Origin: Acanthosepion esculentum
Lineage: Eukaryota > Mollusca > Cephalopoda > Sepiida > Sepiidae
Length of the DNA stretch: 64,000 nucleotides
Direction of reading: 5' to 3'
Assembly (NCBI GenBank): GCA_964036315.1
Contig: OZ038478.1
Span: forward strand, 139,503,860 to 139,567,859
A model generated the notes under the pieces. That model did no database searches, was not told where the DNA came from, and saw only the letters and a list, made by a program, of their open reading frames with translations. Positions 9,568 through 21,451 of the stretch are shown one piece after another; within the stretch, counting starts at the first letter, position 1, and every line of letters starts with the position of its first letter. The translations under genes and the position numbers were made by a program.

Positions 9568-9722
9568 AGAATGAAAATGTGTCAAAGTATTTATAATACT
9601 GTTAATCACTTTGTCGTCTCTGAACATATAACCAGATTTTGGCGGTAAACTGCGTAGGCGTTGTAATGTTTTTCACATATATTAACCAATCAGAAGTTAG
9701 AGAATTATTCAAGGCTTCGTGA
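9568..9722. repeat. 155 bp direct repeat flanking a LINE fragment, left copy
   Basis: Closely matches 10446-10612 in the same orientation; both contain AACCAATCAGAAGTT and ACATATAACCAGATTT. Confidence 0.85.
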
Positions 9723-9739
9723 TACATTCGATCTAGAAA

Positions 9740-10445
9740 GCTGATGCGAAGCATATATTGACGAATCTCAATGCTCGACATGCCCAGACCGCCTTCAGAA
9801 GAATGAAGGCAACAGATCGCCAGAATGACTCTGGCGGCCTTGCCTCTCCACAAAAAGGAGAACAAAAGCCTCAGAAACGCCAGCAAAGTGTCATACGGAA
9901 GTGGAAGAACCGAGAGTCGGTAAAGGAGAATCGGGTAGATGTGGGAAACACACATACCTCCGCCTCCGCTTTAAGGAAAGATTCCTCCGTGATCACAAAT
10001 TAATTGCGATCTCAGCCTTCCTTCGCACCTCCGACCAAATCATTTCCAACCGAAGATCAAGACCAAACCAGACGCCGAGTATCTTGACCGGCCCATCCGT
10101 CCAGTGGAAAGGTCCAGGAAGAGAAACTCTCTTCCACACACCCAACCGCAAGCCAGCAGATTTATCGCGGTTGATCTCGGCTCCTGTCACCATCTCATAA
10201 CAATTGATTTCTTTGCTGACTTCTTCAATCCTGGCTCTGCTCGATACAAGAGCCGAAACATTGTCAGCAGAGGCAGAATACCTGGCCGATGTGGTAGCAC
10301 CGGACAGGGCAATTCCGCGTAGGACCAGATTAACTTTTAACTTGCGAAGGAAAGGTTCCAACGCAAGAACGTAAAGCAACGGCGAAAGCGTCAACCTTGA
10401 CGAATGGAGCGAGACAATGCGAAAGGCTCCGAACGTAAGGAAAAA
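9740..10445 (-). pseudogene. Truncated LINE ORF2 fragment (RT palm to thumb region)
   Basis: The minus strand carries two open blocks (9602-9955 and 9993-10511) that match the middle of ORF2 from the large LINEs here. They include LYVLALEPFLRKLK, GATTSARYSASADN, INRDKS, KILGVWFG and SFLWRGKAARV. The catalytic YADD box is changed to SADN. A frame change separates the blocks. The fragment lacks the endonuclease and the C terminus and starts and ends abruptly inside 155-bp direct repeats. It is an old, dead relative of the D/E or A/B/C subfamilies. Confidence 0.85.
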
Positions 10446-10612
10446 AGTAGAAGAATGAAAATGGGTCAAAGTATTTATAATAATGGGAATCACTTGGTAG
10501 TCTCGGAACATATAACCAGATTTGGGCGGTAAACTGCGTAGGCGTTGTAATGTTTTTCACATATATTAACCAATCAGAAGTTGGAGAATTATTCAAGGCT
10601 TCTGTGATCCAC
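10446..10612. repeat. 155 bp direct repeat flanking a LINE fragment, right copy
   Basis: Partner of 9568-9722, with scattered substitutions. Matching frames on the minus strand (SDWLIYVKNITTPTQFTA in both) most likely reflect DNA similarity, not selection. Confidence 0.85.
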
Positions 10613-11242
10613 TTTAGTGTTTAGTTTGTACAAAAATTACCGTCGAAAGAAACTATTACATATAAAATGCATTTAAATCTCTTTCGACCAATATTATTAG
10701 TTGAATCGAAAATAATAATGATAATAATATAATACAATCAAGTGGTAGCAGAATGCAAAAGTATTATTACTTATATAATACCTGTTTTGGTTTAGATACT
10801 CACATATATAATTAGTAAATAACTTACAAGTCTACTTCCACAGTAAAAGCAATGATTTTCAATGTTAAGTTTTCAACTAAACGGAACTCAGTTTCCCTGC
10901 TATGTCCCACCTGTGGCAGATTAAAGTAAATATTAGTAAATAGTTACACACACACATACACGTGCGTGCGTGTGTCGTAAACTGGCTCATAACTGAAATA
11001 CTGACATATTATCGAGATCACAAGTGTGTGTTCGAACACAAGTAAGGATCAGCACATCGAATTCTTATTTACAATGCAACTATTGTCCCCTCGATTACAA
11101 ATCTGACGCAACATAATCGTTCTCAATTTTTTTGCTTAGAAAAATTGTGTAACAAAATTTTCTTCTCCCAATTTGAAATTTAGCCGAGTGACATATTAAC
11201 TTCGCAACTGTGTGAGCGTAGGTGCGCACACGCACAGGTTGT

Positions 11243-11296
<54 letters not shown>

Positions 11297-13631
11297 TCGG
11301 AATTTATCTTGCTCCTGATGAATTCGACCGTTGAACCACAAATTCTGTACGGCAAAAGGGGGAAAGTAAAAGGTTTTAACACACTAAAGGCCTTGTTTGA
11401 GATTTGCAAAGAAATTTATTAAAAGGAATCTCCGAAGTTGAGTATTAAAGAAATTAACAATATAAAAAGATACAATAATTAACATAAAATAAAAAAATAG
11501 GCTTGCAAACAATTTCCTGTATGCGGCCACGAGAATAGTTTTTGGCATCAAGTAACGTACAAAAGGAGAAAAAAGTAGGATTGGAACCTACCCAGAGTTC
11601 ACGAACAAAGAAAATACTTCTTGCAAAATAATGAGAGGAAAATTTTCTCTAGCAGAGTTTGTGCTTTTGGGAAGTACATGATGTTGTTTTAAAAGCCATG
11701 TAGCAAAAACGCGATGTATGAAAAAAGGCACTGTAATAAATTCAGCAGAAAGACAAGGTGGCGTCCGTTCTTCAAGACGGTCGTGATAAAAGTGGGCAAC
11801 AAACGGTCTTATTTTGCTGACGCAGAGTTAAAAAGAAAAAGAAACTAGGACAGGTTTCCATTGGTCGATGTAGACACGTTTTCGGATCCGGCCCCCAAAA
11901 GGGATTTCCTCCGGGAATTATCGCACCCAAACGGTACGGACACTGTTGAGTCCAAAACAAGGGGAGATAACAAATTTTACAAGATCTGAAGTAATCATGC
12001 TACTCACACATGTACATTTATTTATTCATTTAAAGAAATAACATATTTTCAATATCAGATTCGCATCAGTACTTGCTGCTACTACCTAACTTGCTTGGGA
12101 ATATCATGTTCCCACCCCCATGGTGAAACATGGCTGTAATGTCCGGTGCAACAAACTCACATGCACACAGAGAATACACTATGTTCTGAATTTGCAATGA
12201 CTTTAAAACAGCTAGAGAAAAACAATAACTCAGTACAGGGCAAACAAAAAGAAAACAAAAGACATAAGCAAACTGTAGTAAATTTTCCCTTGAAAATCGT
12301 ATTTAACTTTGATTTTACTACCCAATAGAAAAATCGTGTTGATTGTTATCAGGCGTCTGCATGGATAAAGATTGCTATCTGCATCTATCAAGAGACACGC
12401 CCTGCGTCATCATCGTGCAGGTAACATGAGTCTTTTAAAACACGTGTGAGAGTGGAGAAATATGTGGAGATGGAGTTAATTGATTAAATGATATGGATCA
12501 ATAATTGTTGAGTAAGTAGGCTGCGTGATGAAATTAACAATTTCCTCTCACATGAACATTTCCGTATTCAACAAACATAGAATAAGTAACAAACATAAGA
12601 AACAGTTTTGCACAACAATGAATTAAATATTTATGTAACCAAGAAGATTTACAGACAATTGAAATAAAGATGTAGTTTAAAAAGTTCAAACGTTTTTTTT
12701 CTTACTGGGTGTGATTGAAAGGTAAATTAAATTTCACTATTCAATCTTAAAATTAGACTTAAAAAAGGATTTCTCTTTTACATGTGGAGACATTTAAAAA
12801 TGTCTCTGACATATACACCAACATAAGTTTGGTTGACTATATTTTAAATTCGATTTGTTTCCGTAATCTAAGCACCAAATTTCATTTTCATTTACACATC
12901 AATAATACAAAATAATTTAATCACTTTTTAAAATAAAATAAGTATCTGGATTATCGGATTCCTTTTAAGCTTTAACTAAAGTAAATTATATCTGGGGCGG
13001 TATTACTAGAATTTTGTTGCAGACTGGCGAATGTATTTTAAAGTGATCAGAAGAGTTTTTAGTGTTGGTGTTCTAAAACATTCGTCCACAACAATTAAAG
13101 AAATATATTAGAAACAAATCATGCAAGAAGATTGAAAGCGAAGACAAACATTAAATGTACAACAATAACTTTGCTTTATATACAATTCACGAATACAATT
13201 GAGTTGAACTTTGATGGATAAATGAGAATAGATGTATTTGACTATGTAGAATATTTCTGTGAATGTTTCAACGTGTTTGCAATTGTTACTTAGATTTGTT
13301 CACAAAATTATACCAAGTGTCCAGTTACGTACGAAAGTGCCCTTGGTGCTTGTTCAATTATTAGTGTGTGTACGTAAATCTGCTTGTATTATTGTTCAGA
13401 GTTGGTAAGAGTTGCGTATCTTTAGTTGTGTGAGAATTTGATTGTTTGTTTACTAATACATATTAAGTAGTGAGTAAAATGTCACTTTTAAATTATTGTA
13501 AGTGATGTTTAGTTAGCGTTACTGAGAGAGATAGAGCGTGCTTGTGGATTGTTGAGTCAGAGAAAATTTGCGCGGCAAAGGTGAGGTTGGTCAGAGTTTT
13601 GACTTGCGTGGATCAGTTTGGCATCTCTCTA
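10613..13631. other. AT-rich DNA without recognisable gene
   Basis: Only short, motif-free ORFs were seen. A (TA)n tract occupies 11244-11294 and a (CA/TG) patch lies at 10949-10976. I see no RNA gene or mobile-element signature here. Confidence 0.6.
11244..11294. repeat. (TA)n microsatellite
   Basis: Pure TA dinucleotide tract; it explains the Tyr-Ile-rich ORF across it. Confidence 0.95.
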
Positions 13632-13647
13632 GGAATGAAAGTCTGAC
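13632..13647. repeat. 16 bp boundary repeat, left edge of LINE array A-C
   Basis: GGAATGAAAGTCTGAC. Identical copies stand at 20701-20716, 27777-27792 and 34868-34883, i.e. at every element boundary. Best explained as a target-site duplication shared by successive insertions. Confidence 0.85.
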
Positions 13648-14386
13648 AATATTTATTCGTACATATGTACAAAATGTGGCACAAGGCCAAAAGGGGGTTG
13701 GGGAAGGACGGTCATCATCTGTCTTAAATTAAAACATAGCTAGTCACAAACACTGACCCAAACATACCAACAATAGTCCTAGCACCAAAACAACACATTC
13801 ATCCATACCTTTCTTACTACATCCACCATAATTCCTCAAATTCTCTGTGAAATTCTAACTAGACCCCATATGTACAATTCAAAGTCTGTGGGGGGGGGGG
13901 GATAACAATTTTAAAAAAAAAACCCAATGATTATTTACAATATGCAATAATAATATATACAAGTAAAACAAAACAAAATAAGATTAGTAATAAAACCCCC
14001 ACAGTACCTAAATGTGGCAGTAACATCAGTTAACTGGACGAAAAAATTGCGAGATTATAAAAAGTAAAACACAGTCATCCTTCCAAAATCACTCACACAG
14101 GCACACACTCATTTAGACACACTAACAACTACGAAAAACACACACACGAAACGAAAGTCATCCCGCAACCACCAGAGAACTGACGTCACTGACCACCTAA
14201 CGAGGGAGGGGAGGGGGAATTAAACTAAAGAAAAATAGGGACAGAAAAAAAAGAGGGGGCTAATGAGCATACATACCCTAGCTAAGTTAACCAGAAACGC
14301 GAAACTAAAAATTCAAACTAAACCTAACTAGTCTAATACCGGGACGGGTTGCTTCTGTTCAACCCATGAGGGACGAAATCCTGCAC

Positions 14387-17300
14387 CTAACCGAGGTCCA
14401 AGTGCCACTCTAGGTCAGCTCCTCTCACTCTACACATTCGCGCAAGATTTACCCACCTTTTGCCGAATTCTGATGAAGAGAGTCGCCGCCTTTCCGTCCT
14501 AATCTTGACTTTAAGCTGATGCTTAAAGTACAAGATTAGTAGGGAAGAAGTGAACTTCTCACCTCCATAGAATCCCTTCTGACGTGTCACCCAAATCACG
14601 ACTCTCATAACTCCTAGCAAGCAGTGGAACACATAAAGTTCAGACTTTGTTAACGGCGGGGCCACATTGCTACAAACAGAAGCGGCCTCAAGGACGAAAA
14701 ACTTTCCCTGCAACATGCGAACCATGAGACCTTCAACAAACTTACACAATGGTGCTACCGACTTGCAATGAAAGAAGACGTGACCAAGGGTCTCGACTTC
14801 CCCCTCACAACGTCGGCAGTTTGGATATTTCTCCAAACACGCTGCGCAAAGTCTTTTGCCGACCCAGAGGGCCCCACGTATCACCAGCCAGGTGAGGGAT
14901 GCCTCATCGTTGTTGAGACATTTCAACCCGGAAGCCCAAGGCCAGATTGAGCGAGCCTCCTGCTTCGTAAGACCGAGCTCGTCAATCAAATCATCATGAA
15001 CGGACCCCCTGACTACCACCTGATATAATGCCCTACGAGACAACGCCTGGACGTTGTGGAGGCCAACCGTCGCCCGTAAGAGGTGTTTCAGAGCCAGACG
15101 ACATTCACGGTAGAAGGAGCACTCGGCACGAGGCAAACGGCCAGCCTCCTCCTCGCCCGAGTGCACACTTCTCAAGGATGGAAAGGATCTACGGGCGTCT
15201 TCCTTCCAGAAGGCGCCCCCGTCATCCGAATCGCGACACAAACGATCCAGGAACCCGATGCGAAGCATATCGAGACGAATCTCAATGCTAGGCATACCTA
15301 GACCGCCTTCAGAGGGATGAAGGCAACAGATCTCCCGACATACCCTAGGAGCTTTGCCTCTCCACAAGAAAGAGAACAAGAGCTGTACTAATGAAAGTAC
15401 TGTGGTAGACGGAAGTGGAAGTACCGAGAGTCGGTAAAGGAGAATCGGGTAGATATGTGAAACACATACCTCCGCCCTCCCCTTCAAGGAAAGATTCCTC
15501 CGAGACCACAAATTAATTGCGATCTCGGCCTTCTCTCGTACCTCCGACCAATTCATATCCAACTGGATATCAGGACCGAACCAGACGCCGAGTATCTTGA
15601 TCGGCCCATCCGTCCAGCTGAATGGTCCGGGAAGAGAAACCCCCTTCCACGCACCCAACCGCAAGCCAACAGACTTATCGCGGTTGATCTTGGCCCCTGT
15701 CACCATCTCATACCCACTGATTTCTCTGCTGACTTCGCTAATCTCGGCTCTGCTCGACACAAGAACCGAAACGTCGTCAGCATAGGCAGAATACCTGGCC
15801 GAGGTGGTAGCACCAGGTAAAGAGATTCCGCGTAGGACCGGATTCGCCTTTAACTTGCGAAGGAAAGGTTCCAACGCAAGAACGTAAAGCATAGGCGAAA
15901 GCGGACAACCCTGACGAATAGATCGAGACAATACGAAAGGTTCCGATCTTAGCCCGTTCACTTCTACCAGCGCACCGGGAGTCGCATACATAAGCCGGAT
16001 CCAGGAGCGAAAGTACGGCCCGAAACCGGCAGCCGAAAGAACAGCCTCCAAGAATCGATGGTCAACCCTATCAAAGGCCTTGGACTGATCTAAATTGATC
16101 AGCGCGGCTTCACTGTCGACTTTCTCGATGATCAGGCGCACCATATGAAGGTTGTCCTGAATAGTCCTGCCCTTCACAGAACAAGTCTGCTCGGAGCCAA
16201 TCAGACTAGACAGGACAAGCTGCAAACGGTTAGCCAAGACCTTAGCCAAAATCTTTAACTCTGTATTTAACATCGTTAAAGGGCGAAAGTTACCTATCCC
16301 ATCCCCACCGCTTTTGCCCTTACGCAGCAACTTGATCACACCCCTGGTGAAGCGTTGAGGTATAGACCCCTGCTTCATCCAGTTGTTGAAGATCAGCTGC
16401 AGCAAAGGAACAAAAACGGGCGACTGCCTCAAGTAAACTTCGTAAGGAAGACCATCTAATCCCGGAGACTTATCCAGGCCAACCTTTTTCAGCGCTTCCC
16501 AGATTTCCGACTCAGTGATGGGACCCTACACCCAGCCGCTTCAGCTGCCTCAAGGCAGGGAAAGTCAGCTAAATAGGTGTCGAACTGAGCAGAGCTCAGA
16601 CCGGGCTCCCTGGTAAAAAGATCCCGAAAGTAATCCCGAAAAGCCTCGCATATGCCCGAGTTTGTAGTCACTGTCCGCCCATCCGGCAATGTGACGCTCG
16701 CGATATGCCGTCTTGAAGCATTCCTACTTTCCTCTGCACGCAGTTCCGCGGCCATATTCGTCGCCTCAGAGGACATTCTTTTTAACCTAGCCCTAACTAC
16801 CAGAGCTTGATCCTTCTTGGTAAGCAAGGAGGCCAACTCTGCCTTAGCTAGGACTACTTCCCCACTATCACGGGATTTCACAGCCCGATCGACTCTTTGT
16901 TCTAAAGCCGTTTGCGCCGCTACTCTATCTACGCTGAGTCGACGATTAAATCGGCAGCAAACGTTCGAATTTTAGATTTAAGTTTGTCCCACCAGGCATT
17001 TCCCACCACAGCCCCCGACAGTTCCCTTTGTAGCATTAGTAAAAACTGGTCCCGGAAATCCTGCTCGCCAAATAACGAGCAATTGAATTTCCAGTAACCA
17101 GTCATCCTAACCTTAGGCTTATCTAAGTTTACACGGACCCGGACAAGCCTATGATCCGAATAAACTATATAATGAAAACTTGGACACCCTAAGAGCCCTA
17201 CATCGACTCTCCTAATTAAAACTCGGTCGAGGTAGCTCGCAAGCACACCTACAGCCGAGCTGCCACTATTTGTCCAAGTCCACACTACCCGCTGAGGGTG

Positions 17301-17850
17301 TTCATTCCGGTACTTGTCGATAAGATCAAACCCATCGACAAAGCCCCGAAAATGTTCCACTCCCCAGTTTTTAGTACCCGGTTGATATTTTGACCCTATA
17401 CGATCTATATCGGGGTCAAGGACGGCATTCCAATCCCCCGCTAAGATTAACCGACGTGATGTCGTCATAAACGGCTCGATCTGCCGAAACAAAGCAAGTC
17501 GCTCAGCCTGGATGTTGGGCCCATAAACCCCAATGAGACGCAAAGCCTTATCCTTTATGGTAGCATCCAGCACGCAAAGCCTGCCCGCCGGATCTGCGAA
17601 GACAAGAGCACACGCAGCCTTCAAAGACTTGCTCACCAGCCAAGAGACACCCCTCGAGCGTCCATCAAAACATGCTGAATAAAGAGTAAACTCCTTAGAC
17701 AGAATGCCTTCATAATCGCGAGAAGAAAAACGGGTCTCTTGCACACAACATATATTCACACCGAGGCTCTGAAGGTCGCGAACGAGTCTCATCCCTTCGA
17801 GACTCCGACCTCAGGCCTCGGACATTCAAACTAGCTAACCAGAGTGCCAT
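14387..17850 (-). pseudogene. LINE A ORF2 (APE endonuclease-RT), three frameshifts
   Basis: ATG at 17850 lies 11 nt after the ORF1 stop. The same domains as intact copy C are readable: APE endonuclease at the N terminus, RT with RQGCPLSP and YADD, and a C-terminal C-x2-C-x8-H-x4-C finger. Three single-base indels break it: an insertion near 17792 (CTCATCCCTTCG against CTCACCCTTCG), a deletion near 16945 and a deletion near 16526. The last, with its neighbouring substitution, is shared exactly with copy B. The protein would have made cDNA by target-primed reverse transcription. This copy cannot make it in one piece. Confidence 0.9.
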
Positions 17851-17861
17851 TATCGAATCGA

Positions 17862-19919
17862 TTAGGGTCGCCCATCAGAGTAGAACATTGCTGGGGTGAG
17901 GACACCGACAGCCTGTCCCATTGAACCTGACGCCATCTCACTATCGACGGTATCACCATGAGACAGGCCGCCGATGTCCGCCGGATATGTTAATTTAAGA
18001 GCCCTATACATGGAAGGGTGAACGAAAACCGGGACCCTCCCTCTACAAGTTTTTAAAGGGTCCAAATTTGGTTCATATACCGCCGCTGGGGGCACCAATT
18101 TCAGGGCTGCATTCGCCTCCTCTATCATGCCCCAAATCTCCCGCGTACCCGGGCCCGAACGCACAACCGTCAAGAGTCTTTTTGCATTTTTAAAGTTTGT
18201 GGGGTCCTCTATTTCCAGCCCATTCAACTTTTGAAAGTTCCACAGAACTTTTAAGGGCCTGGGGTTTTTCGTCTGCCCCAACACGTTTTCCACATGGACC
18301 CGAGATACGCGGCAGACGTCTTCCCCTGAGTTATATGGCTGTTTTAATTTCTTTTTCTTTTCCCCCTTTTCCCCCACGACCTGAGCATCTGGACTCCTGT
18401 TTCTTTTTTTTTGCGGTGTCTGAGTAGGAGTTGGGGTAGACGTGTTTGATGGTGTCATACCAGAAGGGGTCTTGAGTGGGGAAGGCTTATTTGAATAATG
18501 TTTTTTTTGTTTGGCTGGGGAATTAGTTAATGATTTAGGTGCTGGAGGTTTAGCAAATGATGGAGGGGAAGACGGGGCAGAGGATGAGGGGCAGGGCACC
18601 CCCAGCGACTTACGATTCTTAGCCCGCTTTTCGTCGATCTTCTGTTTTAGTTTCTTTAGATATAGGATTTTTTTCCAACTAGGCTCATTTAACTTTTGAG
18701 TCGGAGTGGCGGTCTCTTCATACGAGGCCGAGGCGTCGCCCTCAGAGCTAGTAGAGGGAATGGGGCTGTAGGTGACTTTTTCCCTGGGGTCATGCTGGGA
18801 CAGAGGTCCCGCTGTCCGGATCTTCCCTTTAGCCCTACCTACTACACGCCATTCCCCCTCATCCTTCTCCTTATCCACACTTGTGGAAGGCGTTGGTTTG
18901 AGGGGTAACGAGGGCATCGACCCAACCGAGGGATTTTCCCCACCGGTCCGTTTAGTAGGTAGGCCCATTACAGGCGCCACGGATTTTACAGTCTCGGCCA
19001 AAGGGGGATTTGGGTCGCCAGCAACCGGATCTCCAGGGGCCTTCTTCCCTGGGCAGGAGGAGGAGAGATGACCAGTCACTACACAACTCCAGCAAATTGG
19101 TTTTCTACCGGTCACGATGACCGGCATTCTCCGGTCGCCCAAATCCAGACAGTTGGGGATGGACTTGAAGGCCGCCTCATCGATCATAATGTCAAAAGTC
19201 CATCCCCCGTTCAAATTGTCCGAGAGAGCCCCTAAAATCTGCCCGTACTGCATAAAAAATGCAGCCAGGAGCTCTCCGGAAATTTGAGGAGGAACCTCAA
19301 AAACGGCCACCCTGGTCCTTCGCCTTCCCTGATACTCAGTACGAAGAATTAGATCCTTCGTGATCAATTCTCTCCTTGCCATTTCGAGGCAATCTTCAGG
19401 TGTGGGCAGCAGTACGTCCCACATGAAAAATTTTACGCCCTTTATAACTCTTTGGGGTTTTATCCCTAGGGACAAAAGTGATTTAATAATCGTGTCTTTC
19501 GTGGAGCGACAAATTTTGCGCGTACGCTTGTCCACCGCGAAGACCGTCACCATTCTCTGTTCGAACACCTTTAGTTCTTGGGCGTCTTTAAGGATACCAT
19601 CTTTATTCACAAGATGGGTGTATTCCTTAGCCTTCTCCAAGAACTCCGCGATGTTCACAATGCAACTAGGAGGGGACTTCCAGCAAGAGGGCGATTCCTC
19701 GGCTGGCGACTTCGATGGTGCCGAAGGGGGCACCTTTTCCTTAGAGTTGGAGACCTGCATGGCCTCCTCCTTATCCGTGCTACTAGCACTGGCCTGGTCA
19801 ATTTTATTCGGGGAAATTTTCCCCCGCTTTTTATTTTTAATTTTCTCTGGTGGGTCGGCTTTAGCAGCCGCCCCAAAGAGGTCCTTTTTAACAGATGACC
19901 GACTCATTCCGTCGGCCAT
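17862..19919 (-). CDS. LINE A ORF1, RNA-binding protein with CCHC knuckle
   Basis: Open for 685 codons. I chose the ATG at 19919 (MADGMSR) because it aligns with the starts of copies B and C. The frame is open upstream to 19985, but that lies in the 5' UTR. The N-terminal third is basic and low-complexity. An RRM-like region follows (GRRRTRVAVFEVPPQ, AAFFMQYGQI). The zinc knuckle is CWSCVVTGHLSSSC (C-x2-C-x4-H-x4-C). A Pro/Ser/Lys-rich linker leads to a conserved C-terminal block ending VGVLTPAMF. By analogy with other L1/Tx1 ORF1 proteins it should coat LINE RNA. Its N-terminal and linker sequences differ from B and C far more than its ORF2 does. Confidence 0.85.
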   Translation of the reverse strand: MADGMSRSSVKKDLFGAAAKADPPEKIKNKKRGKISPNKIDQASASSTDKEEAMQVSNSKEKVPPSAPSKSPAEESPSCWKSPPSCIVNIAEFLEKAKEYTHLVNKDGILKDAQELKVFEQRMVTVFAVDKRTRKICRSTKDTIIKSLLSLGIKPQRVIKGVKFFMWDVLLPTPEDCLEMARRELITKDLILRTEYQGRRRTRVAVFEVPPQISGELLAAFFMQYGQILGALSDNLNGGWTFDIMIDEAAFKSIPNCLDLGDRRMPVIVTGRKPICWSCVVTGHLSSSCPGKKAPGDPVAGDPNPPLAETVKSVAPVMGLPTKRTGGENPSVGSMPSLPLKPTPSTSVDKEKDEGEWRVVGRAKGKIRTAGPLSQHDPREKVTYSPIPSTSSEGDASASYEETATPTQKLNEPSWKKILYLKKLKQKIDEKRAKNRKSLGVPCPSSSAPSSPPSFAKPPAPKSLTNSPAKQKKHYSNKPSPLKTPSGMTPSNTSTPTPTQTPQKKRNRSPDAQVVGEKGEKKKKLKQPYNSGEDVCRVSRVHVENVLGQTKNPRPLKVLWNFQKLNGLEIEDPTNFKNAKRLLTVVRSGPGTREIWGMIEEANAALKLVPPAAVYEPNLDPLKTCRGRVPVFVHPSMYRALKLTYPADIGGLSHGDTVDSEMASGSMGQAVGVLTPAMFYSDGRP

Positions 19920-20700
19920 TCTAAAAGGAAAAGCTGGCCTCAAATGATGAGAGGCAATGAGACGGGAAAAACGGCTATAAAACAAAAGTCAATTAATTAA
20001 ATGTTTAAAACAAAAAAACTATTAAATAAATAAACTGGGAAAACTAAAAGTTTACCCAAATTAGAAAAATAAAAAAACAAACAAACTAGATCAAATAAAA
20101 AGAAAAACTATACACTAAATAGTCTCGTAGGACTTTAAAAAAAAATATATCAAAATGGCGCCCGAAGGCAGCCGAAAATAAAAGAAAAACAATAAACTCC
20201 TTTTCTTTTTTGGTCAATAAAATACAGAAAGAGAAAGAAAAAGAAAAATAAAGTCTGGTTTGAAACTAGTCAAACCAAACTAAAAAATAAAGGTTTGCGG
20301 CCGAAGCCGCTAAAGAAATAAATTAAATAGCAAAATACAAAAGCTAGAAACTAAAACAAAATAAAGGATTGCGACCGAAGTCGCTAATTAAATTGAAAAA
20401 TAAAACAGGAGAGAGAGTATAAATTAAAACAAAACTTTTTCTTTTCTTATACTGTACTATAAACAGAAATAAAAAGCCGGTAGGACTTTAGTCAAACCGG
20501 ACTAAAAATAAAATGTTGGCCGAAGCCAAGAGAAAAAAAATAAATTCAAACAAAAGAAAATAAAAAGAAAGGAAAATAAAAACTTGACAGATAACTTAAC
20601 TGATGGTAAAAAATCCAAAATATGTCAAAAGTCCTCGCAAAATAAAAAAAACAAGTTCACCGGTCAAAAAACTTGTCCGAAATGAACTAAAACAGGAGTC
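19920..20700 (-). promoter_or_regulatory. LINE A 5' UTR with hairpin series
   Basis: Read on the minus strand, it contains stem-loops with UUCG loops at 20516-20529 (UUGGC/GCCAA), 20371-20384 (GCGAC/GUCGC) and 20297-20310 (GCGGC/GCCGC). Non-UUCG stems are described under copy C. The 5'-most hairpin pairs ACAAGTT with AACTTGT (about 20652-20676). The UTR is A-rich on the plus strand and probably holds the internal promoter, though no core motif is clear. Confidence 0.7.
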
Positions 20701-20716
20701 GGAATGAAAGTCTGAC
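20701..20716. repeat. 16 bp boundary repeat between LINE A and LINE B
   Basis: Same word as 13632-13647. Immediately to its right begins the 3' terminus of B (GATATTTATTTG). Confidence 0.85.
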
Positions 20717-21451
20717 GATATTTATTTGTATATAAAAATATATACAAAATGTGGCACAAGGCCAAAAAGGGGGTTGGGGAAGGACGGTCATCAACTGTCT
20801 TAAATAAAACTTAGCTAGTCACAAACACTGACCCAAACATACCAACAATAGTCCTAGCACCAAAACAACACATTCTTTCATACCTTTCTCACTACATCCA
20901 CCATAATTCCTCAAATTCTCTGTGAAATTCTAACTAGACCCCATATGTACAATTCAAAGTCTGTGGGGGGGGGAATAACAATTTAAAAAACCCCAATGAA
21001 TATTTACAAAATAAATGAACTATTTACAAGAAAACAAAACAAAATAAGATTAGTAATAAAACCCCCACAGTACCTAAATGTGGCAGTAACATCAGTTAAC
21101 TGGACGAAAAAATTGCGAGATTATAAAAAGTAAAACACAGTCATCCTTCCAAAATCACTCACACAGGCACACACTCATTTAGACACACTAACAACTACGA
21201 AAAACACACACACGAAACGAAAGTCATCCCGCAACCACCAGAGAACTGACGTCACTGACCACCTAACGAGGGAGGGGAGGGGGAATTAAACTAAAGAAAA
21301 ATAGGGACAGAAAAAAAGAGGGGGCTAATGAGCATACATACCCTAGCTAAGTTAACCAGAAACGAGAAACTAAAGATTCAAACTAAACCTAAACTAGCCT
21401 AATATCGGGACGGGTTGCTCTGTTCAACCCATGAGGGACGAAATCCTGCAC

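Larger units (their letters stand above)
13648..20700 (-). mobile_element. LINE copy A, full length, L1/Tx1-like
   Basis: Minus-strand non-LTR retrotransposon of about 7.05 kb. From its 5' end (right): 5' UTR 19920-20700, ORF1 17862-19919, ORF2 14387-17850, 3' UTR 13648-14386. It ends in AATAAATATT, directly followed by the 16-bp boundary word. Its ORF2 is almost the same as in B and C, but its ORF1 is clearly more divergent up to near the ORF1 stop, suggesting recombination or gene conversion. ORF2 is broken, so A is non-autonomous. Confidence 0.9.

Noticed and set aside
19360..19947. 195-codon plus-strand ORF opposite LINE A ORF1
   Set aside because: It is antisense to a conserved ORF1, shares no motif, and similar shadows appear opposite every LINE copy.
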